Shown here: one piece after another, positions 1 through 6,289 of the stretch
Numbering within the stretch: position 1 is the first letter of the stretch
How the letters are laid out: every line of letters starts with the position of its first letter
Source: CAWULT01 sp963923455
Lineage (GTDB): Bacteria > Acidobacteriota > Vicinamibacteria > Vicinamibacterales > UBA2999
Direction of reading: 5' to 3'
Assembly (NCBI GenBank): GCA_963923455.1
Contig: CAWULT010000138.1
Location: 1-10,983 of the forward strand
DNA length: 10,983 nucleotides
Notes under the pieces: generated by a model
The model's input: only the letters and a program-made list of their open reading frames with translations
Databases searched by the model: none
What the model was told of the DNA's origin: nothing
Program-made: the position numbers and the translations under genes

Positions 1-51
1 CCGCCGAGGCGGCCCGCCTGCCGGAACGGCAGACCTGCCCCTGCGCCCTCG

Positions 52-57
52 TATACT
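52..57 (+). promoter_or_regulatory. Candidate -10 box TATACT, possibly for a leaderless mRNA
   Basis: TATACT (5/6 to the sigma-70 consensus) ends six bases before the ATG at 64, so transcription would be expected to start at or next to the start codon. No purine-rich ribosome-binding site lies between, and no clear -35 box is seen about 17 bases upstream. The position fits a leaderless transcript. This is inferred from spacing only. Confidence 0.4.
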
Positions 58-63
58 TCGCCG

Positions 64-1707
64 ATGACGCCAGTCACCCGGATGGTCGCCCACCGGCCGC
101 GCTCTCGGATCTGCGCCGGCCTCGCCGTGCTCGCGCTGACCGCGCCGTCGAGTGGGGCCCAGAGCCCCGCCTCCCAGCCGTCACCGCCGGGCGAAGCGGC
201 GTGCGCCGCGCTCGGCGCCTCGACGGTCCCCGGCGTTACGGTGCTCACGACGTCGTACGACGCGGGCTCCCCGGCGCAGCCGCCGCACTGCGTGGTCCGC
301 GGTTCCGCGGCGCCGCGTACCGGCGCCGACGGCAGGCACTACGAGACCCGGTTCGAGTTGCGTCTGCCCACCGCGTGGAGCGGCCGGTTCCTGTATCAAG
401 GCGGTGGCGGCAACGACGGCGTCGTCGCGCCGGCCGTCGGCCGCAACACCGGGTCGTTTCCCGAGACCGCGCTGCAGCGTGGGTTCTCGGTCGTGACGAC
501 CGACGCCGGCCACCAGGGGCCGACCCCCGAGTTCGGGCTCGACCCGGTGGCGCGGACGGACCATGCCTACGCCGCGCACGAACGGACGGCGGCGATTGCG
601 CAGGCCATCCAGTCGCGCTATTACGGCCGGAGCCCGTCGCGCCGGTATTTCCTGGGCTGTTCGGGCGGCGGCCGGCAGGGCATGCTGTTCGCCCAGCGGT
701 ACCCCGACGCGTTCGACGGCATCGTCATCTGCGCGCCGGCGATGCGGGTGTCGAGCGGCGCGACGATCGCGGCCGCGTGGGACACGCAAACGTACCTGTC
801 CGTGGCGCCCGCCGGCCCGGACGGCCGGCCCGTGCTGAGCCGTGCCTTCAGCGACGCCGACCTGGCGCTCGTGGCTCGCGGCGTCATCGCGGCCTGCGAC
901 GCGATGGACGGTGCCGCCGACGGCATGGTGCTGCGCCCGGACGCGTGCCGATTCGACCCAAGGACCCTGCGGTGCGCCGGCCCGAAGACCGACGCATGCC
1001 TGGCCCCGGCCCAGGTGTCGGCGCTCACACGGGCGTTCGCCGGCCCGCGCGACTCGAAGGGGCGTGCCCTGTACGTCGGCCAGGCCTGGGACCCTGGTAT
1101 CGCGTCGCCCGGCTGGCGGCAGTGGAAGCTCGGGACGTCGCAGACCGGCACGCCGAACTCGGCGCATACCACGTTGATGGCTGGTGCGCTGGCGCTCGAG
1201 TTCGTCACGCCGCCCGATCCGTCGCTGACGATCACGGCGTTCGACTTCGACCGCGACCCGGCCCGCATGGACGCGTTCTCGGCGGTGTTCGACACCTATC
1301 GCGATGCCACGCTCGCCGCCTTCCAGGCCCGCGGCGGCAAGCTCCTGATCTTCCACGGCACGGCGGACCCGATCTTCTCGGCGCTCGAGTCCATCGAGTA
1401 CTACCAGCGTCTCGTCCGCAACAACGGCGGGGCGGAGGCCACGGGGCGCTGGGCCCGGCTGTTCCTCGTGCCTGGGATGACCCACTGCGCGGGCGGTCCC
1501 GCCACCGACAGCTTCGATGGCCTCGGGGCGATCGTCGACTGGGTGGAGAAGGGCTCTGCGCCCGCGCAGGTGCCGGCGTCGGCGCCGCCTGGCTCCACGG
1601 CCTTCCCCGGACGCACGCGTCCGCTGTGCCCGTACCCGGCCTACGCCCGGTACGGGGGCAAGGGCAACCTGGAGGACGCCGCGAGCTTCGCCTGTGTCGC
1701 TCCGTGA
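64..1707 (+). CDS. Secreted tannase/feruloyl esterase family protein (first copy)
   Basis: A 547-residue alpha/beta-hydrolase of the tannase/feruloyl esterase family (Pfam Tannase type), predicted to hydrolyse esters of phenolic acids such as gallate or hydroxycinnamates outside the cytoplasm. Residues 1-33 form a signal peptide (Arg-rich start, hydrophobic LAVLALTA, then SSGAQ). The nucleophile elbow is GCSGGGRQG with Cys199-Ser200, the acid is Asp435 in GTADP, and the base is His474-Cys475 in MTHCAGG. This is the CS-D-HC arrangement in which the two cysteines form a disulfide beside the catalytic Ser and His. CDAMDGAADGMV (278-289) matches the family's calcium loop. The length is normal. 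The reading frame stays open to the left window edge, but 64 is the first usable start codon and gives a good signal peptide; ATG 82 is an alternative. There is no Shine-Dalgarno sequence. The paralogue at 3076 has its nucleophile at the same residue number. The family is certain; the substrate is unknown. Confidence 0.93.
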   Translation: MTPVTRMVAHRPRSRICAGLAVLALTAPSSGAQSPASQPSPPGEAACAALGASTVPGVTVLTTSYDAGSPAQPPHCVVRGSAAPRTGADGRHYETRFELRLPTAWSGRFLYQGGGGNDGVVAPAVGRNTGSFPETALQRGFSVVTTDAGHQGPTPEFGLDPVARTDHAYAAHERTAAIAQAIQSRYYGRSPSRRYFLGCSGGGRQGMLFAQRYPDAFDGIVICAPAMRVSSGATIAAAWDTQTYLSVAPAGPDGRPVLSRAFSDADLALVARGVIAACDAMDGAADGMVLRPDACRFDPRTLRCAGPKTDACLAPAQVSALTRAFAGPRDSKGRALYVGQAWDPGIASPGWRQWKLGTSQTGTPNSAHTTLMAGALALEFVTPPDPSLTITAFDFDRDPARMDAFSAVFDTYRDATLAAFQARGGKLLIFHGTADPIFSALESIEYYQRLVRNNGGAEATGRWARLFLVPGMTHCAGGPATDSFDGLGAIVDWVEKGSAPAQVPASAPPGSTAFPGRTRPLCPYPAYARYGGKGNLEDAASFACVAP

Positions 1708-1718
1708 CGCGCGGGTGA

Positions 1719-1745
1719 CGGTCGCGACCGACGGCGACGCCGTCG
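1719..1745. repeat. Palindrome and overlapping hairpin after tannase 1
   Basis: CGGTCGCGACCG at 1719-1730 is a perfect 12-base palindrome. It runs into CGACGGCG/CGCCGTCG (1729-1745), whose arms are fully complementary. It lies 12 bases after the tannase stop and before the promoter of the next gene, so it could slow or end transcription, but there is no T-tract. In DNA this rich in G and C such symmetry can arise by chance. Confidence 0.3.
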
Positions 1746-1764
1746 CGGCGGCCGCAAACCGGCG

Positions 1765-1773
1765 TGCTATCCT
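1765..1773 (+). promoter_or_regulatory. Candidate extended -10 promoter for the SMP-30-like gene
   Basis: TGCTATCCT fits an extended -10 element (TG, one base, then TATCCT, 4/6 to TATAAT). A start near 1780 would give a leader of about 48 bases ending in the ribosome-binding site at 1819. No recognisable -35 box is present, which is common for extended -10 promoters. The related string TGCTATGCC occurs at 6206-6214 ahead of the DUF1592 operon. Confidence 0.4.
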
Positions 1774-1818
1774 GCTTCGCCTTTTCCATGCGTTCTCGCC
1801 GGGTGGGACCGGCGATAC

Positions 1819-1823
1819 GAGGT
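1819..1823 (+). promoter_or_regulatory. Ribosome-binding site GAGGT deciding the start at 1828
   Basis: GAGGT precedes ATG 1828 by four bases. An in-frame GTG at 1822 lies inside this site and so is an unlikely start; ATG 1828 also begins directly with the Lys-Arg end of the signal peptide. Confidence 0.55.
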
Positions 1824-1827
1824 GTCT

Positions 1828-2913
1828 ATGAAACGGAACGTCCTCCTGTCTCTTCCAATGGTGCTCGTGAGCGCCGCGGCCTTCGCGCAGATCGCCCTGC
1901 CGCCGGGCGCGAGTCCACAGGCCGCGCAGGACCCCGGGTACCAGGCGCTCATCGCGACCTGCAAGACGCCGCCCCCGGCGCGTGGCGGCGGCCCCGGTGG
2001 TGGCCGGGCAGGCGGTGCAGCGGCTCCGGCGGCCGCAGCGCCCACGACGTTCCCGCCGCCGCCCGCCGAGTACACCGTGACGGCGATTCCTGGTGTCATC
2101 GCCGCAGGGCAGAAGTGGACCAAGGTCTGGGAGACCGACGGCAACAACGCCGACGGCATCCTGGCCGACAAGAACGGCGACCTGCTGCTGGCGCAGAACC
2201 ACAACAGCAAGGTGCTGCGGCTCGACGCCTCGGGCAAGACCACCGAGGTGTTCCGCGATACGCACACCGGCGGCGCGCTGTCGGTCAGCAAGAAGGGTGT
2301 GACCTTCATGGTGCAGCGCGGCCTGCGCCAGAACGTGTCGCAGATGGCGCCGACGCGGAAGATCCTCGCCGACACGCTGCCCAACGGTGACCCGCTCGAT
2401 TGCCTCGGCGGCGTGATCAACGATCTCACCGCCGACAGCCGCGGCGGCGTCTACTTCACGATGGGCGGTCTCTTCCACGCCGACGCCAAGGGCACGGTGA
2501 CGCGCTACGGCGAGAACCTGCAGACCAACGGCGTGGTGCTCAGCCCCGATGAGAAGACGCTCTACGTGACCAACGGCCGGACGGTGGCTGCGTTCGACGT
2601 GCAGCCGGACGGGTCGCTGAAGAATCAGCGGCAGTTCGTGGAACTGCCATCGGGTGGCGGTGACGGTCTGTCGGTGGACTCCCAGGGCCGGCTGTACGTG
2701 ACCGCGGGCCCGGCGCTGCACGTGGTCGCGCCGGATGGGAAGCTCCTGGGCAGCATCCCCGCGCCCTACGGGCTCATCACGGCCGCCTTCGCCGGCAAGG
2801 ACAAGAAGACGATGTACGCCGTGGTCAGCCTGATCGACCCGAACCGGCTGCAGCACGCGTACGTCTACTCGATTCCGATGCTGGCGCAGGGGTACAAGGG
2901 CCGCGCCAAGTAA
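1828..2913 (+). CDS. Secreted SMP-30/gluconolactonase-like beta-propeller protein
   Basis: A 361-residue protein with a signal peptide (MKRN, then a hydrophobic stretch to AAAFA, cleavage near residue 20), a Pro/Ala/Gly-rich spacer at about 47-80, and a six-bladed propeller of SMP-30/gluconolactonase type at about 95-350. Family-like blade strings are NDLTADSRGGVYFT (198-211), NGVVLSPDEKTLYVTN (234-249) and GDGLSVDSQGRLYVT (278-292). Asn234 and Asp279 fall where the family's metal ligands sit. The first blade reads ADGILAD where many members have a Glu-Gly pair, so the usual metal-binding Glu seems replaced by Asp109. Family members hydrolyse lactones or related esters with a bound divalent metal; here the reaction is not proven. 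It lies between two tannase-family genes, is transcribed in the same direction, and has its own promoter and a downstream hairpin. A non-catalytic propeller is possible. Confidence 0.85.
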   Translation: MKRNVLLSLPMVLVSAAAFAQIALPPGASPQAAQDPGYQALIATCKTPPPARGGGPGGGRAGGAAAPAAAAPTTFPPPPAEYTVTAIPGVIAAGQKWTKVWETDGNNADGILADKNGDLLLAQNHNSKVLRLDASGKTTEVFRDTHTGGALSVSKKGVTFMVQRGLRQNVSQMAPTRKILADTLPNGDPLDCLGGVINDLTADSRGGVYFTMGGLFHADAKGTVTRYGENLQTNGVVLSPDEKTLYVTNGRTVAAFDVQPDGSLKNQRQFVELPSGGGDGLSVDSQGRLYVTAGPALHVVAPDGKLLGSIPAPYGLITAAFAGKDKKTMYAVVSLIDPNRLQHAYVYSIPMLAQGYKGRAK

Positions 2914-2925
2914 CGTCGGCATTTG

Positions 2926-2965
2926 CCGGGGAGGCCGCGCGTGAACGGACGCGCGATCGCCCCGG
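2926..2965 (+). terminator. Long GC-rich hairpin, likely transcription terminator
   Basis: Starting 12 bases after the stop codon of the SMP-30-like gene, CCGGGG (2926-2931) pairs with CCCCGG (2960-2965) and CGCGCGT (2936-2942) pairs with ACGCGCG (2949-2955) around a six-base loop; a G-C and a G-T pair lie between, flanked by two mismatches. The stem is strong, but the bases after it (TCGTCATT) are only weakly T-rich, so termination is inferred from position and stem strength. Confidence 0.5.
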
Positions 2966-3040
2966 TCGTCATTCGCGCCGAGGTCGTGCCGGCGCCCCTC
3001 CACGTTCTGGTTGCTCGGCTGCGCCGGCGTCACGCACGGG

Positions 3041-3069
3041 TTGCGCGCCCGCGCCGGCGGATGTAGGGT
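3041..3069 (+). promoter_or_regulatory. Candidate promoter of tannase 2 (TTGCGC-N17-TAGGGT)
   Basis: TTGCGC (3041-3046) and TAGGGT (3064-3069) are exactly 17 bases apart and conserve the TTG and TAnnnT core positions. The -10 ends six bases before ATG 3076, the same spacing as in front of tannase 1, again placing transcription start at or beside the ATG. AGGG within the -10 box could instead serve as a weak ribosome-binding site if transcription starts further upstream. Confidence 0.4.
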
Positions 3070-3075
3070 TTCGCG

Positions 3076-4797
3076 ATGCGATTGCTGACGTTGCTCCCCT
3101 TGCTCGGTGTGCTGTTCCCTGGCCTGGCGCAGCAGGCCGCGCCGCCGGCACCCTGTGCGGCGATCGCGCGCCTCGACCCGGCCACGCTGCCGAACGCGTC
3201 GACGCGGATCGACTCGGCCGTCGCCACGTCCGCCCGCGCGGCACAGGGCAACGCACCGGCGTATCCCGAACACTGCGAGGTGCTCGGGCGGATCAACGAG
3301 CGGACCGGGGCCAATGGTCAGCGCTACGCCATCCGCTTCCGACTGCGCCTGCCCGTCGCCTGGAACGGCGGCTTCTTCTTCGAGGGCGGCGGCGGGTCGA
3401 ACGGCAACCTTGGCAGCGCCTTCGGCAACCTGCAGGGCCAGCAGCGCACCACGGCGCTGGCTCTCGGCTACGCCGTCGTGTCGCAGGACGCGGGTCACGA
3501 CAACATGGCGAACAACGACCCGGAGCGCGGCGGTGCGGTGACGTTCGGCTTCGACCCGCAAGCGCGTCGTGATCACGGCTACAACTCGTACGACCAGGTC
3601 ACGCAGGCGGGCAAGGCGCTCGTGCGCACCTTTTACGGCCGGCCGGCGACGCGCGCGTACTTCGTCGGCTGCTCCGAGGGCGGACGCGAGGCGATGATGA
3701 TGTCGCAGCGCTTCCCCGACCACTTCGACGGCATCCTCGCGTGCGCCCCGGGATTCAACCTGCCGAAGGCGGCGCTCTACGGGCACGCCTGGGACACGCA
3801 GACGCTGGCCGAGGTGTCGCGCGCGACCGGCATCTACGACCGGGCCGGGCAGCCGTTGCTGACCAAGACGTTCACCGACGAGGACCTCGACCTGGCGTCA
3901 CAGGCGGTCCTTGCCGCGTGCGATGCGCGCGACGGCCTCGCCGACGGCATCGTCGACGACTTTCCCGGATGCACGACGCCGATGGTTGCGGCCAAGCTGG
4001 CCGAGGTGACCTGCAAGGGGCCGAAGCGCGTCACGTGCCTCTCGGCCGTGCAGGCGACGGCGCTGCAGAAGCTCTACACCGGGGCACGCGACGCGCGCGG
4101 CGAGCCGCTCTACGCCGACTGGGCGTGGGACCGGGGCCTCGGCGGCCGCGTGGGCGATGCCTACAACCAGGGGTGGCGCATCTGGAAGATGGGCCCGCAC
4201 GACGCGCCGGTCAATGCGGCGATCATCGCGACGCTCGGCGCGGCCTCGGTGACCTCGCTCTTCACGACGCCGCCGACGCCGGTGGCGATGAACGGGCCCG
4301 AGCCGCTGAAGTTCCTGCTGGGCCTCGACTTGCAGCGCGACGGCGCGAAGCTCGCCGCCACGACGGGCGAGTTCACCGAGTCGGCGCTCGACTTCATGCG
4401 GGCGAACTCGACCGACCTGACGCGCTTCAAGGCCCGCGGAGGCAAGCTCGTGATCGTGCACGGCGTGAGCGATCCCGTGTTCTCGATCACCGACACCATC
4501 CGCTGGTGGAACGACCTGAACCGGGAGACCAACGGTGCCGCGGCCGACGTTGCGCGGTTGTTCGCCGTGCCGGGGATGAACCACTGCGCCGGGGGCCCCG
4601 CGACCGACCAGTTCGACGCGTTCGGATCACTCGTGTCGTGGGTGGAGAAGGGCACGGCACCCCAGCGGATCGTCGCGACGGCCGGCGCGAGCACGCCGTG
4701 GCCAGGGCGGACACGGCCCTTGTGCGCGTACCCCGCGCAGGCGCGCTATTCGGGCACGGGCAGCATCGAGGACGCCGCCAACTTCGTGTGTCGGTGA
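3076..4797 (+). CDS. Secreted tannase/feruloyl esterase family protein (second copy)
   Basis: A 573-residue paralogue of the protein at 64-1707, alignable along its length, predicted to be an exported esterase for phenolic esters. The signal peptide is short (MRLLTLLPLLGVLFPGLAQ, cleavage near residue 19). The catalytic set is intact: Cys199-Ser200 in GCSEGGRE, Asp466 in GVSDP and His503-Cys504 in MNHCAGG. The calcium loop is CDARDGLADGIV (282-293). The C-terminal tail (PGRTRPLC, then IEDAANFVC) matches that of the first copy closely. The copies differ around the nucleophile (SEGGRE against SGGGRQ), and this one has extra residues at about 245-255 and in the lid region around 400-440, so substrate preference probably differs. 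The gene has its own candidate promoter, and its stop lies three bases from the stop of the convergent serine hydrolase gene. The family is certain, the substrate open. Confidence 0.93.
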   Translation: MRLLTLLPLLGVLFPGLAQQAAPPAPCAAIARLDPATLPNASTRIDSAVATSARAAQGNAPAYPEHCEVLGRINERTGANGQRYAIRFRLRLPVAWNGGFFFEGGGGSNGNLGSAFGNLQGQQRTTALALGYAVVSQDAGHDNMANNDPERGGAVTFGFDPQARRDHGYNSYDQVTQAGKALVRTFYGRPATRAYFVGCSEGGREAMMMSQRFPDHFDGILACAPGFNLPKAALYGHAWDTQTLAEVSRATGIYDRAGQPLLTKTFTDEDLDLASQAVLAACDARDGLADGIVDDFPGCTTPMVAAKLAEVTCKGPKRVTCLSAVQATALQKLYTGARDARGEPLYADWAWDRGLGGRVGDAYNQGWRIWKMGPHDAPVNAAIIATLGAASVTSLFTTPPTPVAMNGPEPLKFLLGLDLQRDGAKLAATTGEFTESALDFMRANSTDLTRFKARGGKLVIVHGVSDPVFSITDTIRWWNDLNRETNGAAADVARLFAVPGMNHCAGGPATDQFDAFGSLVSWVEKGTAPQRIVATAGASTPWPGRTRPLCAYPAQARYSGTGSIEDAANFVCR

Positions 4798-4800
4798 GCG

Positions 4801-6114
4801 CTACCGCGTGCCCGTCGTGCGTCGGCCGTCGCCGACGACCGCCTGCATCACCATGTTCTCGAAGTCGCGCAGGAACTCCTGGTTCGAGGTCTGCGTCATC
4901 GCGATCGCGACGAGGTCGTTCTTCCGGTCCACCCAGAAGTGCGTGCCGAACGCGCCGCTCCAGCCGAAGCTGCCCTCCGCGAGGAACGAGTTGCGCGCCA
5001 CCGGGTCGTTGACCACGCGCACGCTGAGGCCGTAGCTCTCGCCCTTCGGGCGGCCCGGCAGCGTGTCCGGCGCGAACACGGAGCCCATCAGCTCCACGAG
5101 GCGCGGGCTGAGCAGCCGAACGCCGTTCAGTTCGCCGCCGTTCGCCAGCATCAGCGCGAACTGCGCGTAGTCGGTGGCCGTGCTGACGAGTCCGCCGCCG
5201 CCCGAGAAGTAGACGCCGTTCATGAAGCCCGGATTGTTGGCCGGACGCAGCCCCTGCGGCGTCCGCGAGTACAGCGTCGCGAGACGCGGGTTGCCGGTGG
5301 GCACGATGTAGGTGGTGTCCCGCATCTCGAGCGGGTCGAAGATCCGCTGCTTGACGAAGCGATCGATCGGCATGCCCGACGCCACTTCCACCACCCGCGA
5401 GAGCACGTCGAACCCGGCGGCCGCGCTGTAGGCCCAACGGGTGCCGGGCTGGAACTCGAGGGGCACCCGGCCGAGGCGGGGGATGTAGTCGGCCAGCGTG
5501 TCCTTCGGGCCTGCCGCCGCGGCGCGGTTCGCCGCGTTGCTCATCGGCCCGCTCACGACGCCGGAGGTGTGCGTCAACAGGTCGCGGATCGTGACCTCGC
5601 GCTCGACCGGCACCGTGTAGTACCGTGGCGCGGCCGGCGCGCCGCCCGCCGGCGCCGGCGCGGCCCCCTGTGCGGCCGTCGCGCCGGTCTGGGGCAGTGG
5701 CACGGCCACGGTCATGTCCTTCCACTCGGGGATGAACTTGGAGACGGGGTCCTGCAGCCGGACCTTGCCTTCCTCCATCATCATCAGTGTCGCGACGCCG
5801 ATGACCGGCTTGGTCATGGACATGATCCGGAACATCGCGTCGGTGGACATCGGCTTCTTGCTGTCGATGTCCATCACGCCCTGGGCGTCGAGGTGGGCGA
5901 TGCGCCCGTGACGGGCGACGAGCGTGACGGCGCCCGAGAAACTGCCGGCGGCGATGTGCCGCTGCACGAGCTCGGTGACGCGTGTCAGCCGCGCGCTGGA
6001 GAGGCCGACGTCCTCCGGCTTCGACGAGGGCCCCGCGGCCTCGAGGCCGAGCCCGAGCACGGCCATGCAGGACAGGACGAGCATGGACACGGACCAGCGG
6101 CGCGTGCAGAACAT
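4801..6114 (-). CDS. Exported beta-lactamase-fold serine hydrolase (class C / EstB-like)
   Basis: A 437-residue member of the beta-lactamase-related serine hydrolases (Pfam Beta-lactamase, PF00144), a group of esterases, peptidases and true class C beta-lactamases. After a signal peptide (residues 1 to about 27; RRWSVSMLVLSCMAVLGLG) the catalytic SxxK motif is SMTK (Ser99, Lys102). The tyrosine motif is YSA (Tyr229), and the third motif region reads GWSGAFGTHFWVD (384-396), with GTH in place of the KTG of classical beta-lactamases. This pattern is usual for esterase-like relatives and argues against a dedicated antibiotic-resistance enzyme. An Ala/Pro/Gly-rich insert lies at about 142-163. 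The start at 6114 is chosen because a near-perfect ribosome-binding site precedes it; an ATG at 6174 is in frame but would add 20 residues before the signal peptide. The gene converges on tannase 2 and diverges from the DUF1592 operon. Confidence 0.9.
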   Translation of the reverse strand: MFCTRRWSVSMLVLSCMAVLGLGLEAAGPSSKPEDVGLSSARLTRVTELVQRHIAAGSFSGAVTLVARHGRIAHLDAQGVMDIDSKKPMSTDAMFRIMSMTKPVIGVATLMMMEEGKVRLQDPVSKFIPEWKDMTVAVPLPQTGATAAQGAAPAPAGGAPAAPRYYTVPVEREVTIRDLLTHTSGVVSGPMSNAANRAAAAGPKDTLADYIPRLGRVPLEFQPGTRWAYSAAAGFDVLSRVVEVASGMPIDRFVKQRIFDPLEMRDTTYIVPTGNPRLATLYSRTPQGLRPANNPGFMNGVYFSGGGGLVSTATDYAQFALMLANGGELNGVRLLSPRLVELMGSVFAPDTLPGRPKGESYGLSVRVVNDPVARNSFLAEGSFGWSGAFGTHFWVDRKNDLVAIAMTQTSNQEFLRDFENMVMQAVVGDGRRTTGTR

Positions 6115-6120
6115 GGAGGG

Positions 6121-6127
6121 ACCTCCT
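6121..6127 (-). promoter_or_regulatory. Ribosome-binding site AGGAGGT for the serine hydrolase
   Basis: Read on the minus strand, AGGAGGT lies six bases before ATG 6114. It is the best Shine-Dalgarno match in the window and settles the start against the in-frame ATG at 6174. Confidence 0.8.
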
Positions 6128-6144
6128 GCAGGATGAGCGGTCGC

Positions 6145-6174
6145 ATCGTGCGCCCAAAACCGGACGGGTGTCAA
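6145..6174 (-). promoter_or_regulatory. Candidate sigma-70 promoter of the serine hydrolase gene
   Basis: On the minus strand a perfect TTGACA (6174-6169) is followed after 18 bases by CACGAT (6150-6145, 3/6 to TATAAT). The start of transcription would fall near 6138, leaving a leader of about 24 bases that contains the ribosome-binding site. The -10 box is weak, which would suit an activated or regulated promoter. Confidence 0.5.
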
Positions 6175-6178
6175 CCCG
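6165..6178. promoter_or_regulatory. Inverted repeat over the -35 box, possible operator
   Basis: CGGGT-GTCA-ACCCG is a 5-bp perfect inverted repeat that overlaps the TTGACA of the minus-strand promoter, and ACCCGGGT (6174-6181) adds a second palindrome. A repressor bound here would block the -35 region. The repeat is short, so it is only a candidate. Confidence 0.3.
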
Positions 6179-6197
6179 GGTATGGCGATTCCCTTCC

Positions 6198-6218
6198 GGC
6201 ATAAGTGCTATGCCACTT
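6198..6218. promoter_or_regulatory. Overlapping inverted repeats and candidate -10 of the DUF1592 operon
   Basis: GGCATA (6198-6203) and TATGCC (6209-6214) are perfect inverted repeats around AGTGC. AAGTG (6203-6207) and CACTT (6214-6218) form a second pair interleaved with the first. TGCTATGCC (6206-6214) inside this cluster resembles the extended -10 string at 1765-1773, and transcription from it would start near 6221, about 70 bases before the operon's first gene. The cluster is AT-richer than its surroundings. It looks like a promoter combined with an operator, but no regulator gene is in view. Confidence 0.4.
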
Positions 6219-6273
6219 GAACCGCCCGCGCGTTCATGCGACCCTCGCCCCCTCGCGCGCCGACGACCAGACT

Positions 6274-6281
6274 GGTGGGAG
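6274..6281 (+). promoter_or_regulatory. Ribosome-binding site GGTGGGAG for the DUF1592 gene
   Basis: GGTGGGAG ends eight bases before ATG 6290. An in-frame ATG at 6236 has no such site and would add an 18-residue Pro/Arg-rich segment before the signal peptide, so 6290 is preferred; ATG 6299 is also possible. Confidence 0.55.
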
Positions 6282-6289
6282 CGGTCCCG

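Larger units (their letters stand above)
6115..6289. other. Divergent intergenic region between serine hydrolase and DUF1592 operon
   Basis: This 175-base stretch is the longest non-coding region in the window and separates two divergently transcribed units. It holds, from left to right, the minus-strand ribosome-binding site, the minus-strand promoter with its inverted repeat, the interleaved repeats with a candidate rightward -10 box, and the rightward ribosome-binding site. Nothing else is recognisable in it; no regulator gene is adjacent. Confidence 0.6.

Noticed and set aside
18..32. CTGCCG-GAA-CGGCAG hairpin near the left edge
   Set aside because: A 6-bp perfect stem with a three-base loop, but without a T-tract and with the upstream gene out of view; too little to call a terminator.
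201..1718. A plus-strand frame of 505 codons inside tannase 1
   Set aside because: It is a +2 shifted shadow rich in Arg and Pro; the catalytic motifs are all in the frame beginning at 64.
1972..2068. Repeat array or CRISPR-like structure in the Gly/Pro/Ala-coding stretch
   Set aside because: The repetitiveness comes from codons of a low-complexity protein spacer; there is no regular repeat-spacer pattern.
2969..3314. Short minus-strand frames over the intergenic region before tannase 2
   Set aside because: They extend into tannase 2 antisense, have no convincing ribosome-binding site and resemble nothing I recognise.
181..3786. A stop-free minus-strand frame of 1201 codons, antisense to three genes
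   Set aside because: It lies opposite tannase 1, the SMP-30-like gene and part of tannase 2, all with clear family motifs. Its translation is Arg/Ala/Val-rich without recognisable domains, as expected for an antisense frame in very GC-rich DNA.
4801..6114. Antibiotic-resistance beta-lactamase
   Set aside because: SxxK is present, but the third motif is GTH rather than KTG and the tyrosine motif is YSA; this fits esterase-like relatives, so a resistance role is not supported.
4487..6202. A long minus-strand frame of 571 codons across the serine hydrolase
   Set aside because: It is a shifted frame of the real serine hydrolase gene, Arg/Pro-rich and without motifs, and it also runs antisense into the end of tannase 2.
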